Translations under genes and position numbers: made by a program
NCBI GenBank assembly: GCA_021397835.1
Contig: JAJFZO010000566.1
Span: 8,552,001-8,616,000 of the forward strand
Length of the DNA stretch: 64,000 nt
Reading direction: 5' to 3'
Origin: Moringa oleifera
Taxonomy: Eukaryota > Streptophyta > Magnoliopsida > Brassicales > Moringaceae
The notes under the pieces: generated by a model
Databases searched by the model: none
Told to the model about the DNA's origin: nothing
The model's input: the letters and a program-made list of their open reading frames with translations, nothing else
In this document: positions 12,401-24,801 of the stretch, one piece after another
Layout of the letters: every line of letters starts with the position of its first letter
Position numbering within the stretch: the stretch's first letter is position 1

Positions 12401-12619
12401 ATGCCAAATCCATCTCTTATACCTCTGATCAATCCCTTCACTAAACAAATGATACCTTACTTCTTCAACACTTAATAATGTTAAATTAGCACATGCTTGA
12501 TAAGGACATCTAATGAGTGTAAGATCTTCATAATGAGAAATGGCAAAAGCAGGAAACTCATCCATGCCATCAGAAAACTCCTTGGACAATCTATTCAGGT
12601 GCATCCAAGATTTATCCAT
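9430..12619 (-). pseudogene. TNPD-type CACTA transposase (Transposase_21 with DUF4218 and DUF4216), broken
   Basis: ATG 12619 opens MDKSWMHLNRLSKEF, the start of the transposase-associated domain (about residues 1-78, with IRCPYQACAN and the VRYHLFSEGI box). The Transposase_21 core begins at HACPNDCILYKKEY and continues through LTWHANKRE, DGINPHSS, CWPVVMITYNLP, NDFLAYENLYGCPVKGYYAC, HHDVMHIEKN-type (here LDVMHIEKNICESIYG) and LKSHDCHAFIQ (near 10680). DUF4218 follows (MYSFERFMKTLKGY at 10439, CYIAEEALEFFEGYY). DUF4216 is at 9881-9660 (YDVNGYRFYTW), then a tail with DYVGHLLVDL and SDCFILACQAK to about 9430. Premature stops interrupt the frame after FRSL (11837), at the Trp of SPVWKLIDF (TAG), after LFTL and in AVLLW. 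At least two frameshifts lie near 11262 and 11160. Role in life: the DNA-cutting transposase acting on element ends in the nucleus. Dead here. Confidence 0.9.
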
Positions 12620-14250
12620 ATTCTATCATATAATGACAAATAAAAGAAAACCCACTTATTATGTATGCTTATTATGTATGTAAAGCAATGTTATTGTAAA
12701 AATAAGATAAGAAACAAGGTGCCTACTAGACTGAAAGGCCTTAAGCAAAACGAAGACTATTTCTTCTAAACACATGGTATATTAGTAGATTAGTAAGGAA
12801 TTACTAACTTGAAATAATGTTAGCTGTGCAGAAAGAGTAGTAGCTTCTGTGTGAAGGGTTTTGACTTTTCTTTCAAGGTCTATTAATATGCAACAAGTTT
12901 TCCTTTCCTTCGAACGAGTAACTGACTACTGATTTATAATTATCCCGCATGATGAACCATATCATCTGTAAGAAAAAAAGAAAGCCTTTATTACTAGCAC
13001 AACAAAATACTAAAAAAGTTCCACTTTAATTAACATACCTGAATATCAGTAAACATTTTCTCTCAATGATTATTCTCCTATTATTGGTTTATCTTTGCTT
13101 CAACTAAAGTAATCCCTAATCCTTCAAGTACTGTATGTTAACGATATCAGTTATCCAAAATATTTGTAAAACTAATATTTTCTACCCTAATTTATTTAGA
13201 GTTTCTCGCATCAGAGTGGAAACCAAACTAGAATTCAAAATGTCAAAAAAAAAAAAACTTAAGACATGCAAACTATTTGGCAAATCAATAAAGACACAGT
13301 CATAATAGAAATTAAGTTAAAGTTAAAGAATTCTTTAAGGAAATATTAGCAATCTTTTCTGGTGAGCAACATGGTTTACACTATATAGAGAGTCAAGGAT
13401 TTAGTTCATGTACTAAATGTCAGTCCAATGGTTACTGCAAAACTAGACTAAGCTTGCTCTACTAGTTCAACTATTTTCAACTAAATAATTGATAGTTATA
13501 GGGTCACCAAGCTAAATTACAAAGATGTAAGAGGCACATCATTTACTATAAATCAGTAACCAGACTTTGTTAAACTATGGATAACAAGCATTAACAACCA
13601 TTCACAGAGCAGGCCAAGATCTTTGATTTAGACAAAAATAAAGCAAAATTACTTCAATAGGATGCATCCTAACAAGTTACAGCGTGAAGCAATGAATCTG
13701 TGCAGACAAAAAAGTGCAATTTACTTGATATATCTTAAGGTGGGTGGTGATTGCATTCCAAGAATATAAACAATAACACTAATTTTCAAATTCACAAAGA
13801 ACTTGCTCCAGCAAAAATTTTCTCCCTTGATTTACTTACAATTTCTATTATTATAAGGCAAGACACATGGGTATCATCTGACAGTGCGCAATAATAAGAG
13901 AAGAAAATTTTAGAACGAAATTGAGTAAGAAATTGCAAGACTTGACAAGAAAATCTCTCTTTCTCTCTTATAATGCAAGATGAAGGTTTTATTAGTTTTA
14001 CATACCTTTTCTTTTGCTTTAATGGTGTGCTCCGATAGTGCACGAAGCCTATTTCACAAAATTTTTAAAAGAACAAAGCTTTGGTCGATTATATGACATC
14101 AAAAGAGAGAAATTTCTATTTCAAAGAATAGTGTTTTTGTGGGAGAGTGAAGGAAGAACACTGGCATTATGTGGGTAAAGATCTTTAAGTATTACAGTAT
14201 ATCATGTATACTATTTAAAATCTATTACCACTTAAAATATCATTGCACAA
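12620..14250. other. CACTA 5' flank of the transposase, no gene recognised
   Basis: This is the upstream side of the minus-strand TNPD gene, within the element. It should hold its promoter and perhaps a leader exon, but no TATA box or donor site stands out from the AT-rich background. A minus-strand frame at 13792-14043 (83 codons) has no recognisable domain and is probably chance. Poly-A (13242-13256) is present. Confidence 0.5.
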
Positions 14251-14254
14251 GATT

Positions 14255-14330
14255 TCCATTGATCGAGTGGTAAAGTCTCATAAGGTTGACTAAGAGAGCT
14301 TGGGTTTAAGTCGACACTCTTGCTTTTTTC
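14255..14330 (+). repeat. tRNA-like (A box/B box) sequence inside the CACTA right arm, first copy
   Basis: TGATCGAGTGG at 14260-14270 resembles a pol III A box. About 42 bp further, GGGTTTAAGTCGAC at 14302-14315 resembles a B box. A T-rich tract (GCTTTTTTCTC) follows. There are mismatches to both consensus boxes and no full cloverleaf could be drawn. It looks like the head of an old SINE or a decayed tRNA. A second sequence of the same layout lies 260 bp downstream. Confidence 0.35.
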
Positions 14331-14514
14331 TCAAAATAATTTAAACACATCTTTTATTAAACAAACAATATAATTAACGAAAATCAATTACAGACCAAAT
14401 GATTGTAAATGTGATATAATTTCCAATAGGATTTGTTTGAGTCTGTTGGTTTGCCTTTTCAATCAAATATTTAAATTAGAAATAAAATCACCAAAAAACA
14501 CATCACATGGTTTT

Positions 14515-14595
14515 TTTAGATTGGATGGCAATGACATTTATCAATCTCTCTTGGAGAGATTGGGTTTGAATCTCCAGCACAAAATTTTTTTTTTC
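14515..14595 (+). repeat. tRNA-like (A box/B box) sequence inside the CACTA right arm, second copy
   Basis: TGGATGGCAATG at 14522 is in A-box position and GGGTTTGAATCTCC at 14562-14575 is a good B-box match, about 40 bp apart. A T-run (14583-14594) follows, like a pol III stop. The stretch GGAGAGATTGGGTTTGAATC matches AAGAGAGCTTGGGTTTAAGTC of the first copy, so the two are related. A SINE-like origin is inferred, not shown. Confidence 0.4.
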
Positions 14596-14599
14596 TAAT

Positions 14600-14786
14600 T
14601 ATAGATTTTTATGATAGTCCCTCAAAATTGTCATGTATGCTATGCTTTTTATAATGATCTCTTGGGACTGTCATGTATGTTTTTTATGACGATCTTTCAA
14701 GACAATCATGTATTCAATTTTTTAATGACGGTCATAAATTACCATCATAAAATACTTTCATTAAAAACAGTTTTTTTCTTGTGGTG
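14600..14786. repeat. Right terminal inverted repeat and subterminal repeats
   Basis: Repeats of TTTATGACGATC, GACTGTCATGTATG and ATGACGGTCATAAATTACC lead to TTTTTTTCTTGTGGTG at the terminus (14771-14786). They mirror the left arm at 4782-5100, which fixes both ends of the element. Confidence 0.75.
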
Positions 14787-14789
14787 ATT
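14787..14789. repeat. Right target-site duplication (ATT) of the complete CACTA element
   Basis: ATT follows the GTGGTG terminus directly and matches the triplet at 4779-4781. The empty site would read CATGG-ATT-AGGATAAC. Confidence 0.8.
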
Positions 14790-17700
14790 AGGATAACTAC
14801 ATATTTTATGTCACAACAGATTAATGTATCTTTATCATATGTCAACTATCTACCTAAAACATGTCACAGGTCATTGGCATAGTTGCTCATATTATTAACA
14901 TCTTTTTTTTTTCTTTAAAGTGTTTTTCTTTGCCTTTGATTTTTCCAACGATCTTAGCTATACCAAAATCTAATTGATAATAAGATTTAATAGTCTAATT
15001 GATAGCATAATCTATGCCCAATTTTGCTGCTTCTAATGGCATTTTATTGTTAGTAAGCCCTTGATCCGAAATATAGTTATTGATTCATTTTTCATTACAT
15101 TAACATGTCTCAATAAATATGAATTGAAGGTTTGACCTTATATGTAATCATTCTATTCAAGAGGGACCTTTAAATCAATGCTAGGGAAATTCCATAGATT
15201 TCAATCTAGCCCTGCATTATTAATGGTTTGCTTTCAAAGGGGATTAATTCCTAGCAATCTTACTAATAAAGAGACTTAAAAGTAGTAAATGATGCAAACT
15301 CTAGAGCATCCTATCTTACAAAGAATAATAAAGGAGCTTAAAAGTCACAACACAATCTAAAGGATTTAAAACTCGTATTTTTGTTGAATAAAAATTGGCT
15401 TATAGTTATTTCTACTCATAATTGAAAGCGTTAATTAAAAGTCAAAAATTCAAACTTTAAAACAAAGCTATTCAGTCCTCCCATTTGAGAATAGTTCACT
15501 CTCCTTAGAGTGCTTACATACAAGGAAAGAAGATGTTTAAGGCTTACACATATGCAAACTACAATAAGATCGCAAATTGTAAACTGTACACTTCCTCCCA
15601 TTGAACTCCTGGTGGTAAACTAGAGCTGGAAAATAACCCTCATCCTAAGAGGGTGTTTGAGCTGATACAATCTATTATTTCACATGCGACACTTTCTTTG
15701 AATTGTCCATCTTTATTTGCCCTAGATCCCCCATGCAATGGTCTCACTGCAGGTAGCCACCCATTTTCTTGTAGCTTTCCATCCGTTCAACATAGTTTTG
15801 CTGCTTCTCCTTGCTCTCTGCATCATCAAACCCCCTTACCTGTTCGCTTATTGGCCACTTTATTGAGTTCCTACAAATAGGTAAGAAAGATTTATAGCCT
15901 TAACGATAAACAAATGAGCATTTTTGAGGACTAGCTCGCTTCCCATTCATCAAAAGAGTAATTCTTTGCAGATAATTAAGGGAACCGTTGTAAGATTACT
16001 AGAACACTACACACAAGGACTACCCAAGCTAATGATAGAGGCAAGAACACTTTCTGGCCAAGTTCCATTAATTGATCATAATGATATCATGGAAATACTA
16101 CATGATATATATAGAAGCGAAAAAAGAATCACTTTAATACTAAACTAAAATCGAGCCAAAGATCTTCTTGAAAATGGGAGGATCTAAGATAGGCGGCCAA
16201 CCTCCTACAGAGAGTGAGATGCATATACTAGTTGAGTAGGGATACAGCTCCGTGGACTACTCATCGAGCCTGATAGGTGGTGTTATCATACCATTCTCAA
16301 AGGAATCGTACATACCCTCAAACCAACATGTCCTCCTTTTTTATTCCTAGGCAGGCATTTTCATTCATTTATTAATTAATTCAACGCACTTGTAGCTTGC
16401 TTCCAAGTCCAAGTGCTAGCAGTAAAAGTTTGTCATTGAAAGCAAACTTTCGAGCCAAGAAGAAGCCAAAAAACATAAGTGACCCTGTAATATTTTTTAA
16501 GCAAGAAGTAACTTTGAGAAAGGATGATTATAAAAATCATCATATTAGTAAAAACACTTTGGCCTACCTATTGTAATAAGCCTTTTCTTAACCATTAGTA
16601 CTTTACTAATAAGAAGGGTTTTTCTCACTTATTCAGTACTACTTTGGCTTTGTTATCCATATTTTGTTGGCACGGAAGCTACTACAACTAAAAAAAAGAA
16701 TGAAGGAAGAAGGCATTAGCATTAGAAAGACTGCATGGGGCATTTTGAGTTGACTACAATACAAGTTATTAGGAATAGCAAAGCTTAGCAAGATAGGCTT
16801 TTTGATGTCAAAAGCCCCAAAACTAGCTATCTTATAGAAGATAACTAATGTAAGTTTACTCAACTAATCTCATAAGTAAATGCATGTTCGCATTGCAACT
16901 AATAGAAAAGAAAAACAACTACAAGACTACACGAGTTGTTAAGTGATCCTCATTGTTTAGATCAATACGTTTGAGATTCCTAAGCTTTGTGCTGTTGGGG
17001 TACTTTGCAAGGATCTTACCACTTTGATTTATTATATTTGAGTCATTGGAGTACTTTGGGATTGTATTCCACACCAAGGATTTGTGCTTGTGGGATAGGG
17101 TGAATGTTATAGACAAGTAGACTAGTGGTTAATAATTTTTTAGACTTGGTAAAGGTCATCATGGCACCTATAGTAGGATATAGGACTTATCACAATGCCC
17201 ATGGACTAATTTACGATGTCTCCATCCCTAACATTCATCAAGTAGGCCACGTGGATTAGCCAAAGTCTTCTTTGGCTAATGAGACCTAATCCCGAAGCCT
17301 TTAGAGTATTTTTTTGATAAGCAACTTTATCTGCATGGGGAATTCACTGCTGATAGATCCTTACCAGTGTTGTTCTCCTTCTTCCGCCACCTTTTGACCC
17401 GTAAGAGTATACGGTCATAAATTTCAAACATTCATGCTCGATTATGAGATTGCTTGTTGAACATCTGATAATGCATTGCTTCGAACTAAGCTATGTAACA
17501 ACAAAATCCCCCTTGATCCTTGCAAGACGTGCTTGATGATCCCCCATTATATGCTAACTTAGGGACTTCTTACTCAAGCTTTTTTGCTAGTTAAACATTG
17601 TCCAATAAAGTCCCTATTTTTCTCATTCCTTTCTTAAGTTATTTGATCAGGATACTATCATCTAGGTTCCTAAACTTTCCATAGATGGCAAAGCGTAGAT

Positions 17701-18922
17701 GGCAAGTAGTTGTATGGATACGGTGCTTGATATATAGATAATTCTCTAGCCCTCACAAAAGTTACATAGGAGTAATCCTTGGAGAGTCTTCCTAAATGAT
17801 CATACTGATGAATTCCATTGTACCTTATACAACTATCCTACAAAGCCTACCCAAAGGTTCAAGTCAGATTATAAGAAACGGGCAACACATTTTCATATTT
17901 CAATGAGAAGCTTTATGACACCTATGATTCCCAATAGTAAGTTGTCAGCATATCATGTGTAATAAATACTTATTAAGTAATGGGTTTTTAAGGGGGCCAG
18001 CTTACGAACGAGGCATCTCTTTGACCTGATAACTAGTATTGCCTTTTTGCCCAGCCCTATGAGTAACCCTTTCTTTTGCAATACTTCATAAGGTCTTTAA
18101 TGGCCTAATTATTATTGCAACATTCTCTACCATAGAATTTGGCCTTCGAGGTCAACCAGACAACTTTTATGAGGAAAAGTAATACAAAAAAGGCTTGAGT
18201 GCTTGTTAAGGAAGATGATAAGAGTCGATGAAAGGGTAAAATAGAAGGCATTTTCTAGTTGTCCCTGAGACGAAACGTGCTTGTAGAGGGGGGTGTGCCA
18301 CAGTGAAACAAGGGAATGAAAGGCCGCTTTGCATTGGATGCTTTTTACCCTCCCAAGAATGATGGCTTTATTATCTTGGGGAGTGTTAAAGCTTGCTTCT
18401 TCTCTAGAGTTTTCTTAGCCATCAATAGGACTTGCCCTTAATAAAACTAATCTAATTCTTTGAATAATCAAAATTTTATACTTTTATTAAATTCTCCCTA
18501 TCTCCTAATCCAGCTTATGTAGGTAGATATTGCTTGGTAGGCCCGATAGTAGTACCATGTGTAGGACAGAGTAATGGCATTTCTTATCGCTTATAAGTTA
18601 TCTAGTAGAAAAGACTTTCTGAATGGAGCAAAAGAAGTTAGGATCTTTAATTTCTTCCTTAAAGATTAGGATGAGTTAATGTCAATTGATGGTATGAAAA
18701 CACTTTTTGATGTCGAATTCTAAAAACCAATGAAAGATTTCTTACTATTCTTTGATTCGTTTTAACACTGAGTGGCAGCCTTGATGCGAGCAAAAATGCA
18801 ATGTGTTTAGAGACTCAGGATCATTAATGGTTTTGGAGTACCATGTTGATTGCCTCTTCCATGATCTTTTTTATAGGTAGAACTACTGTGAGCAGTCTAA
18901 AATTTAACCGTTATTTCTTTCT
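14790..18922. other. Non-coding stretch, no gene recognised
   Basis: Open frames here are short (15653-15880, 15924-16148, 16639-16863, 16919-17116). They lack recognisable domains and show no shared codon preference. No RNA gene was found. The DNA is of the same mixed, moderately AT-rich texture as copies A and B, with many GAAAG/CTTTC words, but I found no copy of it elsewhere in the window. Confidence 0.5.
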
Positions 18923-19470
18923 TCATACTTTAAAGAGGGACAAATCTCGTTGTTTGCTCCTTTTATTAATAATCAAGGACCCCTGTAATCCTTTTAGTGA
19001 CTCATAGGGCTTCTTTTTGCTTAGTATTTTTGGTTCTTGAGAATGTTTGACATGTTTCCCAAGACCAAAATGATTTTCCCTGCCCAGTGGGTTTACATCC
19101 ATCCCTGAATGTTGTCGAGTGTTGTTCACTTCCTTGCTATTCTTATATCCATCACCTTTAATCCACACAGATGTGTTTGCACCACCCCCCGTCCCCCCTA
19201 AAGAGGATGACAAGCAAGGATTTCTCAAAATACCCCTTGCTTCCAAACTCAAGGTATGAGGCTTTCCCATATGAGCATCCGGTGCATGCATTAATTTATG
19301 GAAAAGTGGAACGGTCATCATTACTGGAGATCTCCCCCTTAATCTTAGATAGGTCGGTTAAAGGTTCACTATGATTCATTGTTATACTTGCACATTAGGC
19401 TAACTTTTTTCGAAAGCTCCGTGGTACCATCTATCACCGGTTTTCACCCAAAAAGGTTTATTGCTCAAGT
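18923..19470 (-). pseudogene. Possible LINE (non-LTR retrotransposon) ORF1 remnant
   Basis: An open frame of 132 codons (18923-19321) lies on the minus strand. It is Lys/Gly-rich, with PHTLSLEARGI and KKKPYESLKGLQG, like the variable C-terminal part of plant LINE ORF1 proteins. Just upstream, in another frame, NKPFWVKTGDRWYHGAFE (about 19455-19400) resembles the segment KVGDRWYxVxYE that precedes the CCHC knuckle in such proteins. The knuckle itself is not readable. A following reverse transcriptase should lie at lower coordinates, and I could not find its YADD box. An A-run (19559-19573) is on the opposite strand and does not support a LINE tail. Tentative. Confidence 0.25.
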
Positions 19471-19561
19471 TGAGACAGAGGCTTCCAAAGAGGAAAGCCT
19501 AATAAATGTTAGATGCAAAGTTCTACACCTAATTAAGATCATATTGGCATACTTTCATTAA

Positions 19562-22500
19562 AAAAAAAAAAAGAGCGGGCCCTTATTGAAGACAAGAGTA
19601 AGATACAACAAGGCCATTTCTGTCCACCGCCCTTCTCACGAGAGTGTACATGGACGTTACTGCTCATATGGCTCCCAGCTAGTAAGTACTTAGCCTTTCT
19701 TTACAAGGAATGGATGGAAGTGTGGATAAATCGAATTAAATAGATGAATTCAGTTTTTCTTTTCAGTAATAACATGATGAAATCATCCCTTTCATAAAAG
19801 CCTATGGATCCCTTGCCTATCATGCCACTTCAGCACCTTATGGTCCTCAAGAAGATCATGACAAGCCTTTTTTATTAACGTTTTTATAGATTTTGAAAAT
19901 TTCATAATGGATCAGGATGAGAATAAATCTAAAAAATCTAAGAAATACTCATCTTATAGCTTTCACTCTCTTCTAAGAAGGGCTTTTTATAGATAAAGAG
20001 GTGAGTCGAGCATAGGCCTCCATTCGATCTATTTCTCAAAGTTAGATGAAGATCTGTCATCTGATAACCTTGAACAAGAAGGAATAGCTCTTGATGTGAA
20101 ATCAATAGACAAAGAAAGAAGAGGAATTAGATGCTCTAGAGTGAAAGCCCTAGATAAGCCTTAAAAAGACATACACACAACAGATTGGACATAAATAATG
20201 GAAAGAAGAAAAAGGCCTTGATGATGATCCTATCTTAATTTTTGCCTTGCCTCGATGATGAACTCTTAGCACACAGAGCAACATACTGAAAAAAGATAAA
20301 GAATGTCTATTATTTAATTAAGAGAATCATTGGTTTGACTTATGGACTATGTGGGAAATATGAGAGCTACGAAAGCTGTTATATGTTCTCTCCTTACCCT
20401 TGAACAATAGAAGAACCACTTATCTTCTCTTAGATAGTAGTCGATCGATTCACATTTATGGTCAATGAATAGGCTCAAGGATCTCTTCTTCAATATGATA
20501 AATTACCATATTGTAGCACCACTGCAATGTCGATTCTCCTTATCTTTTTGAGCATCCCATGCTGTGACTTCGACTTTGAGTATGATGAATGATTGGAAAG
20601 ATCTTTATAGAAGTCCCTATTCAATCTAACCAAAAAGTTAGTATATATATAAATAAAAGGGAAAACTACGAGTTGTTTAAAAAAAAAATGAGCAGTTGAC
20701 ATGGAAAGAGCCTCTCATTAAATGCCTTATTTAGGTGTACGTTCTAAATCAAGCTAGGAGATAGTGGAATGATGAACGTCTTTGCCATTGTAAATAGACC
20801 TTAGTTCAGCCTTTACATGATTAGGTGATGGATGTGCTTCATCATCTTCCAATTGATGGGATATATAACGAAACTACATCCCTTGCCATTCTATCAACAA
20901 GAAAGTCAATATTAATAGTGGAGGGAGAATAGTAGTCCCCTACTTATCAATTAGTAGTTGAATAATCCTAGTAGTGGTCCTTTTACCTAGCGGAGTTAAC
21001 TCTTAATTGGAAATGATAGGGGAGACCAAAGATTTCACATTACGATTTAAACATGTTACTGTACGCATGGGCACAGTAAATTTTGAATATGTTGTCTCAA
21101 ATGAGTGGCTCTTGGCTTACTTTCTCAAGAAGGGCTTTCATTAACTAAGAAGTGAGAATTGTTGACCTATATGATTTTAGGCTTAAAAAGATGAGGAAAC
21201 TAAAAATTTCACACTTAAAGATTAAGTTTGTCAGCCATGTTTTCCATGGTGTCTTGAGAAAGCAGCTTCGAACATGACATTCGTACCCACGGAAAGTTTT
21301 GGTAGGCATTACTATGATCTTGAAGCCCTTGCTAGAAGCTACTCAGTATGGCTCACTACTAAAGAAGGTTCAGACATCCTTCGACTTAGCCTTATGATCC
21401 ACTAATTCATCTCTTGATCTAGTATTCCTTAAAGAAGGTGGATAAGGTTAAAAAAGTGGTGAGGGCAGAAGAAAAGTTTTTCAATTTAAGGTTCTCACCC
21501 TTAGAAATAGGTATTCAACAAAGGACATAATGGGTTTGGTAAAACCTTTTTTGAGAGGAAAGATCTATCAAAGAAAAAAGTTGAGAGCCAAAGGTTTTTT
21601 TTTTTTTTTTCAAATGTTAAGCTTTAAAAGTTAGACTTAGAAAATAAAATAACCCTTATTTATATTTTATTAATTGGATAGGAATTCGTAATGGGACGCT
21701 CTTTTCATAGATCCTTCGAGCAAGAAAGGCATAGTGCCTTATCAGGGCCTTTGACCACCCTTGAGGTCATTCGAAACCACTTTAGGGCAAGTTATTGACC
21801 ATAGTAATACAATGTTCAATGGTGAGGCAAAGCACTAACAAGAAGCTTCCCTTAGGAATCTTTTCCCATGTGGTTTTCTTACCCATAGATAATAAGACCG
21901 ATCCATCTTTCTACGCCTCTTGAAAAGTTACTCTAGTTGGTTATCTTTAGTAATGCATTGGTGTGTGACCCTTGCAATCTACTTTCATAGGTATACTTTG
22001 ACGCATCTTTGAACAAGCATATCTTAATGTTTCTACTATTCTTGCTCATCACCTGATCATTGTTATGGTCTCTCGAATCGCTTTTAAAGTAGATTTAGTC
22101 TTCATTTTTGCTTTTCATTGAGTGTAAAGTTCTTGGTAATCATTAGTGCAAGATTGATCTAGCTCAGAACCACCTTTTCTTTCACAATCGAGGAGTACAT
22201 ATCGATGAGCTTATGTAAGCATTTCTTATTACTACACTTTGTCGATGTAACGAAGTCTTTCTATTCCACAAGTAGACACCTTTCGAGAAAGTCTTTCTTT
22301 CATCGACTTGCTTTTTTGACCTAACTTAAGAAGGAAAATTCTTGCGAGATTATTAATAAATGTAGGTCACATATAAGTGTGTATGCTTCCTAAGGCGAGT
22401 GTATTTGCTTCTTTAAAAGTGGGTGCTTATGGGACTTTTACTTTGCGAACTATAAGATTAAGATCTTTTTCTATGTCTATTGATATCTCTCTGGAATGAC

Positions 22501-24060
22501 AATTTTTTTTCAAATAAAGCCAGCAAATTAGTTTGAAAAAGATCTTTTATTAATCGGTAAGCCCAAACATTCCATCAACTTAAAAACATTTCCTACGAGT
22601 AGTTTCATAATTCTAACCAAGGGCTCGGTTCTAACCATTCTCGCTAAGGACAACCTTGCTCCTAGCAAAAGATTAAATGCTAGGTATGAAGTAAGTTCAG
22701 GATCTAATGAATTCTCTCAAATCAGATGACACAACGCAAACTAGAATTGAAAGATTGATCTAGGTAGTGACAAGTTCCAATTGAAAAAAACCGTGCGTAC
22801 ACTAAAAAGATGTATAGGTAAGCCTTTATTGATTTTTCACATGGATTGCTTTTCATTATTTTTCATTCCATAGACTTATATTACCGTCTAATCTACTTTA
22901 TAACTTTAAGGGACCAAGAAGAAGTCTTTTGATCCTTCTTGAGCCTACTCCCATCTTTCAAATTAAGCTTCTAATTTAGTTGGTGTAGACATTGAAGGAT
23001 CAACTAACACTACATAGGAAAGGCTTTCAATTAAAGTGCTCAAATTTCTTTTGAAGTTAGTTTAAGAATCTATTTTTAGTCTGGTTGGTGTTCCAACATC
23101 TCAAATCGAAGTGGCTCTGAATTTCGATTTGTCTACCTTTCTAGTTATAAAAATAGGAGAGGGACTTCGAAGCCTTATTTCAAGCTAGAAATAACGCTAA
23201 AAAGCTAGCCATATTGATAATAATAAATGATGACAACGAAAAGGCATTTTTTTAAGCCTAAGGGGCAGTGAGCAAGGTAGGATAAAGTGAAAAAGAATCG
23301 CATTTGAATTAGAGCAGGCTAAAGAGGCCCTATGTATTCTTTCTTTTCATGAGTGGTGGGCAAGGAAGAAAACTGTTCATTACATCTTCAAGAACTAAAG
23401 ACAAATAGTCATTTAAAGACCTTTTTAAAGACCACTTTATAGAGGGCATGTATCACGCTTAATAGAACCACACTTTACTATGTCAATAGGAGAGAAAAAG
23501 AAGGATGACAACAAAGGAGGCCTTTTTATATATTTGGAAATTAAATCATCATGCACTTTAGGCCCTTCTAAAAGCCATGACATAGGTTTACATGAGTGGC
23601 GAAAGACTAAGCTCACTTGTGCTCTCATAATTCACAACAACCTAAGCTGGGAAGCTTTAAAGCCATATCTTATAGATTAGTAAACTCAAATAAAAAAACC
23701 AAACTGGGAAGGCTTCCAAAGTTGATGCTCGATCTTACATAATTGATCTATTTTGTACCAATTAGTATTTGACTTACTTAATGCACTGATAAGCATCTGC
23801 ATTACTGCCTTCGCTTTGTGTTAAGGGCACAAGAGAAAGAACAACTACTCTATTAACGTAATATTCATTCATTATGTGGTCATTCCATTATCAAGATTAA
23901 ACCAGTGTGTTTGAGGAAATACTCCTCCTTATGACACTAGGGATTTACCTTCTAACGAAATTCCCTTAAAGAGAAAACAAAAGTCTTTCGAAATAGGAAG
24001 AAAAACCAATGGATTGTAGTAGTTTCGTAAGGCATTCACCCTTATTTAAAGGGGTGCACC
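19562..24060. other. Non-coding stretch, no gene recognised
   Basis: No open frame longer than about 70 codons carries a recognisable domain. Frames 20490-20702 (minus) and 23437-23680 (both strands overlapping) look like chance. T-runs occur at 21595-21611 and 22502-22510. The stretch ends where similarity to 44177 onward begins. Confidence 0.5.
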
Positions 24061-24654
24061 TAAGAAAGGAAGTAGCCTGTATCTTTTCTTTTTAAACTAC
24101 AACTAGCAAGAGAAGACTTCCCCTCTTTTGAGAAAAAGAGTAAGAAAAGGGATCGAAAAGATCAATTACTAAACAAAGGAAAGCAAGTGCTACCAGTGTT
24201 GTAAGGAAAACCCCTAAGATTCCATGGGAAATTAAAAACTATTAGATAAGAATGTTCATTGAATTGCCTTTAGTAAATCTAACCAACTAAGCTACCTAAG
24301 TAACCTTTATAGCCGAGAAAAGGCAGTTTTATTGATTCCTAATTTCGAAACTAAGAGCGCAAATTCACAAGCTGATGAGCTACATGTGAAGTTAAAAAAC
24401 CCCAATTAAGAAATGAAAGTTATAGCTATTAAGCTAAAACTGCGAGCCAAAAAGGTAAGGAAAGGTCCCAACTACCAACCACATTTTATTGTATTGCAAA
24501 ATCAGGAAGTGAAGTAAGGGAAGGGCTTTCATATACAGAGTGGTGATAGGCCGCTAGTCCTTTGGTTCCTATAGGATTGTATATGGATAGGTTCAGAGAG
24601 CCAACCATCCATTTGACAGCCACTCACAACATCTAACGACATGGTGAGGGCAAG

Positions 24655-24801
24655 CTGAGTGTAGTGAAATGTGGTTATTTTCATAAATTTCTCCTAGAGT
24701 TGCTGCTTCCTTTGTTTTGTGGTTTTGAGTTCCCTCTTCGTTTAAAGGTTAGGAGTGATAAGGAGCATTCTAGTACTTCAGTAAGGGCTTGCTTGTGCAA
24801 G
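24655..24801. other. 147-bp block kept in copy A, lost from copy B
   Basis: The block is bounded by the 5-bp direct repeat GCAAG (24650-24654 and 24797-24801). Copy B reads GAGGGTAAGTAAATATGCATG straight across (44752-44770), leaving one copy of the repeat. This is the signature of a microhomology deletion in B. No coding content is seen. Confidence 0.75.

Larger units (their letters stand above)
4782..14786 (-). mobile_element. Complete but decayed CACTA (En/Spm) transposon, about 10.0 kb
   Basis: The left end reads CACCGTTAAAAAAAAGC and the right end, read inwards on the minus strand, CACCACAAGAAAAAAACTG. Both are followed by subterminal repeats of TTTATGACGGTC / ACTGTCAT. Identical ATT triplets flank the element. 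Its ends begin CACC, not CACTA. Two genes run leftward on the minus strand: a TNPD-type transposase (12619 to about 9430), then a Ptta/En-Spm gene with a Ulp1-like peptidase tail (9123 to about 5920). Both contain in-frame stops and frameshifts, so the element cannot be autonomous now. The full architecture, both ends and the target duplication survive, so the insertion is well defined even though old. Host DNA on both sides is non-coding. Confidence 0.9.

Noticed and set aside
13792..14043. Minus-strand open frame of 83 codons upstream of TNPD
   Set aside because: No similarity to any known CACTA protein and low-complexity composition. It could be a leader exon, but nothing supports that.
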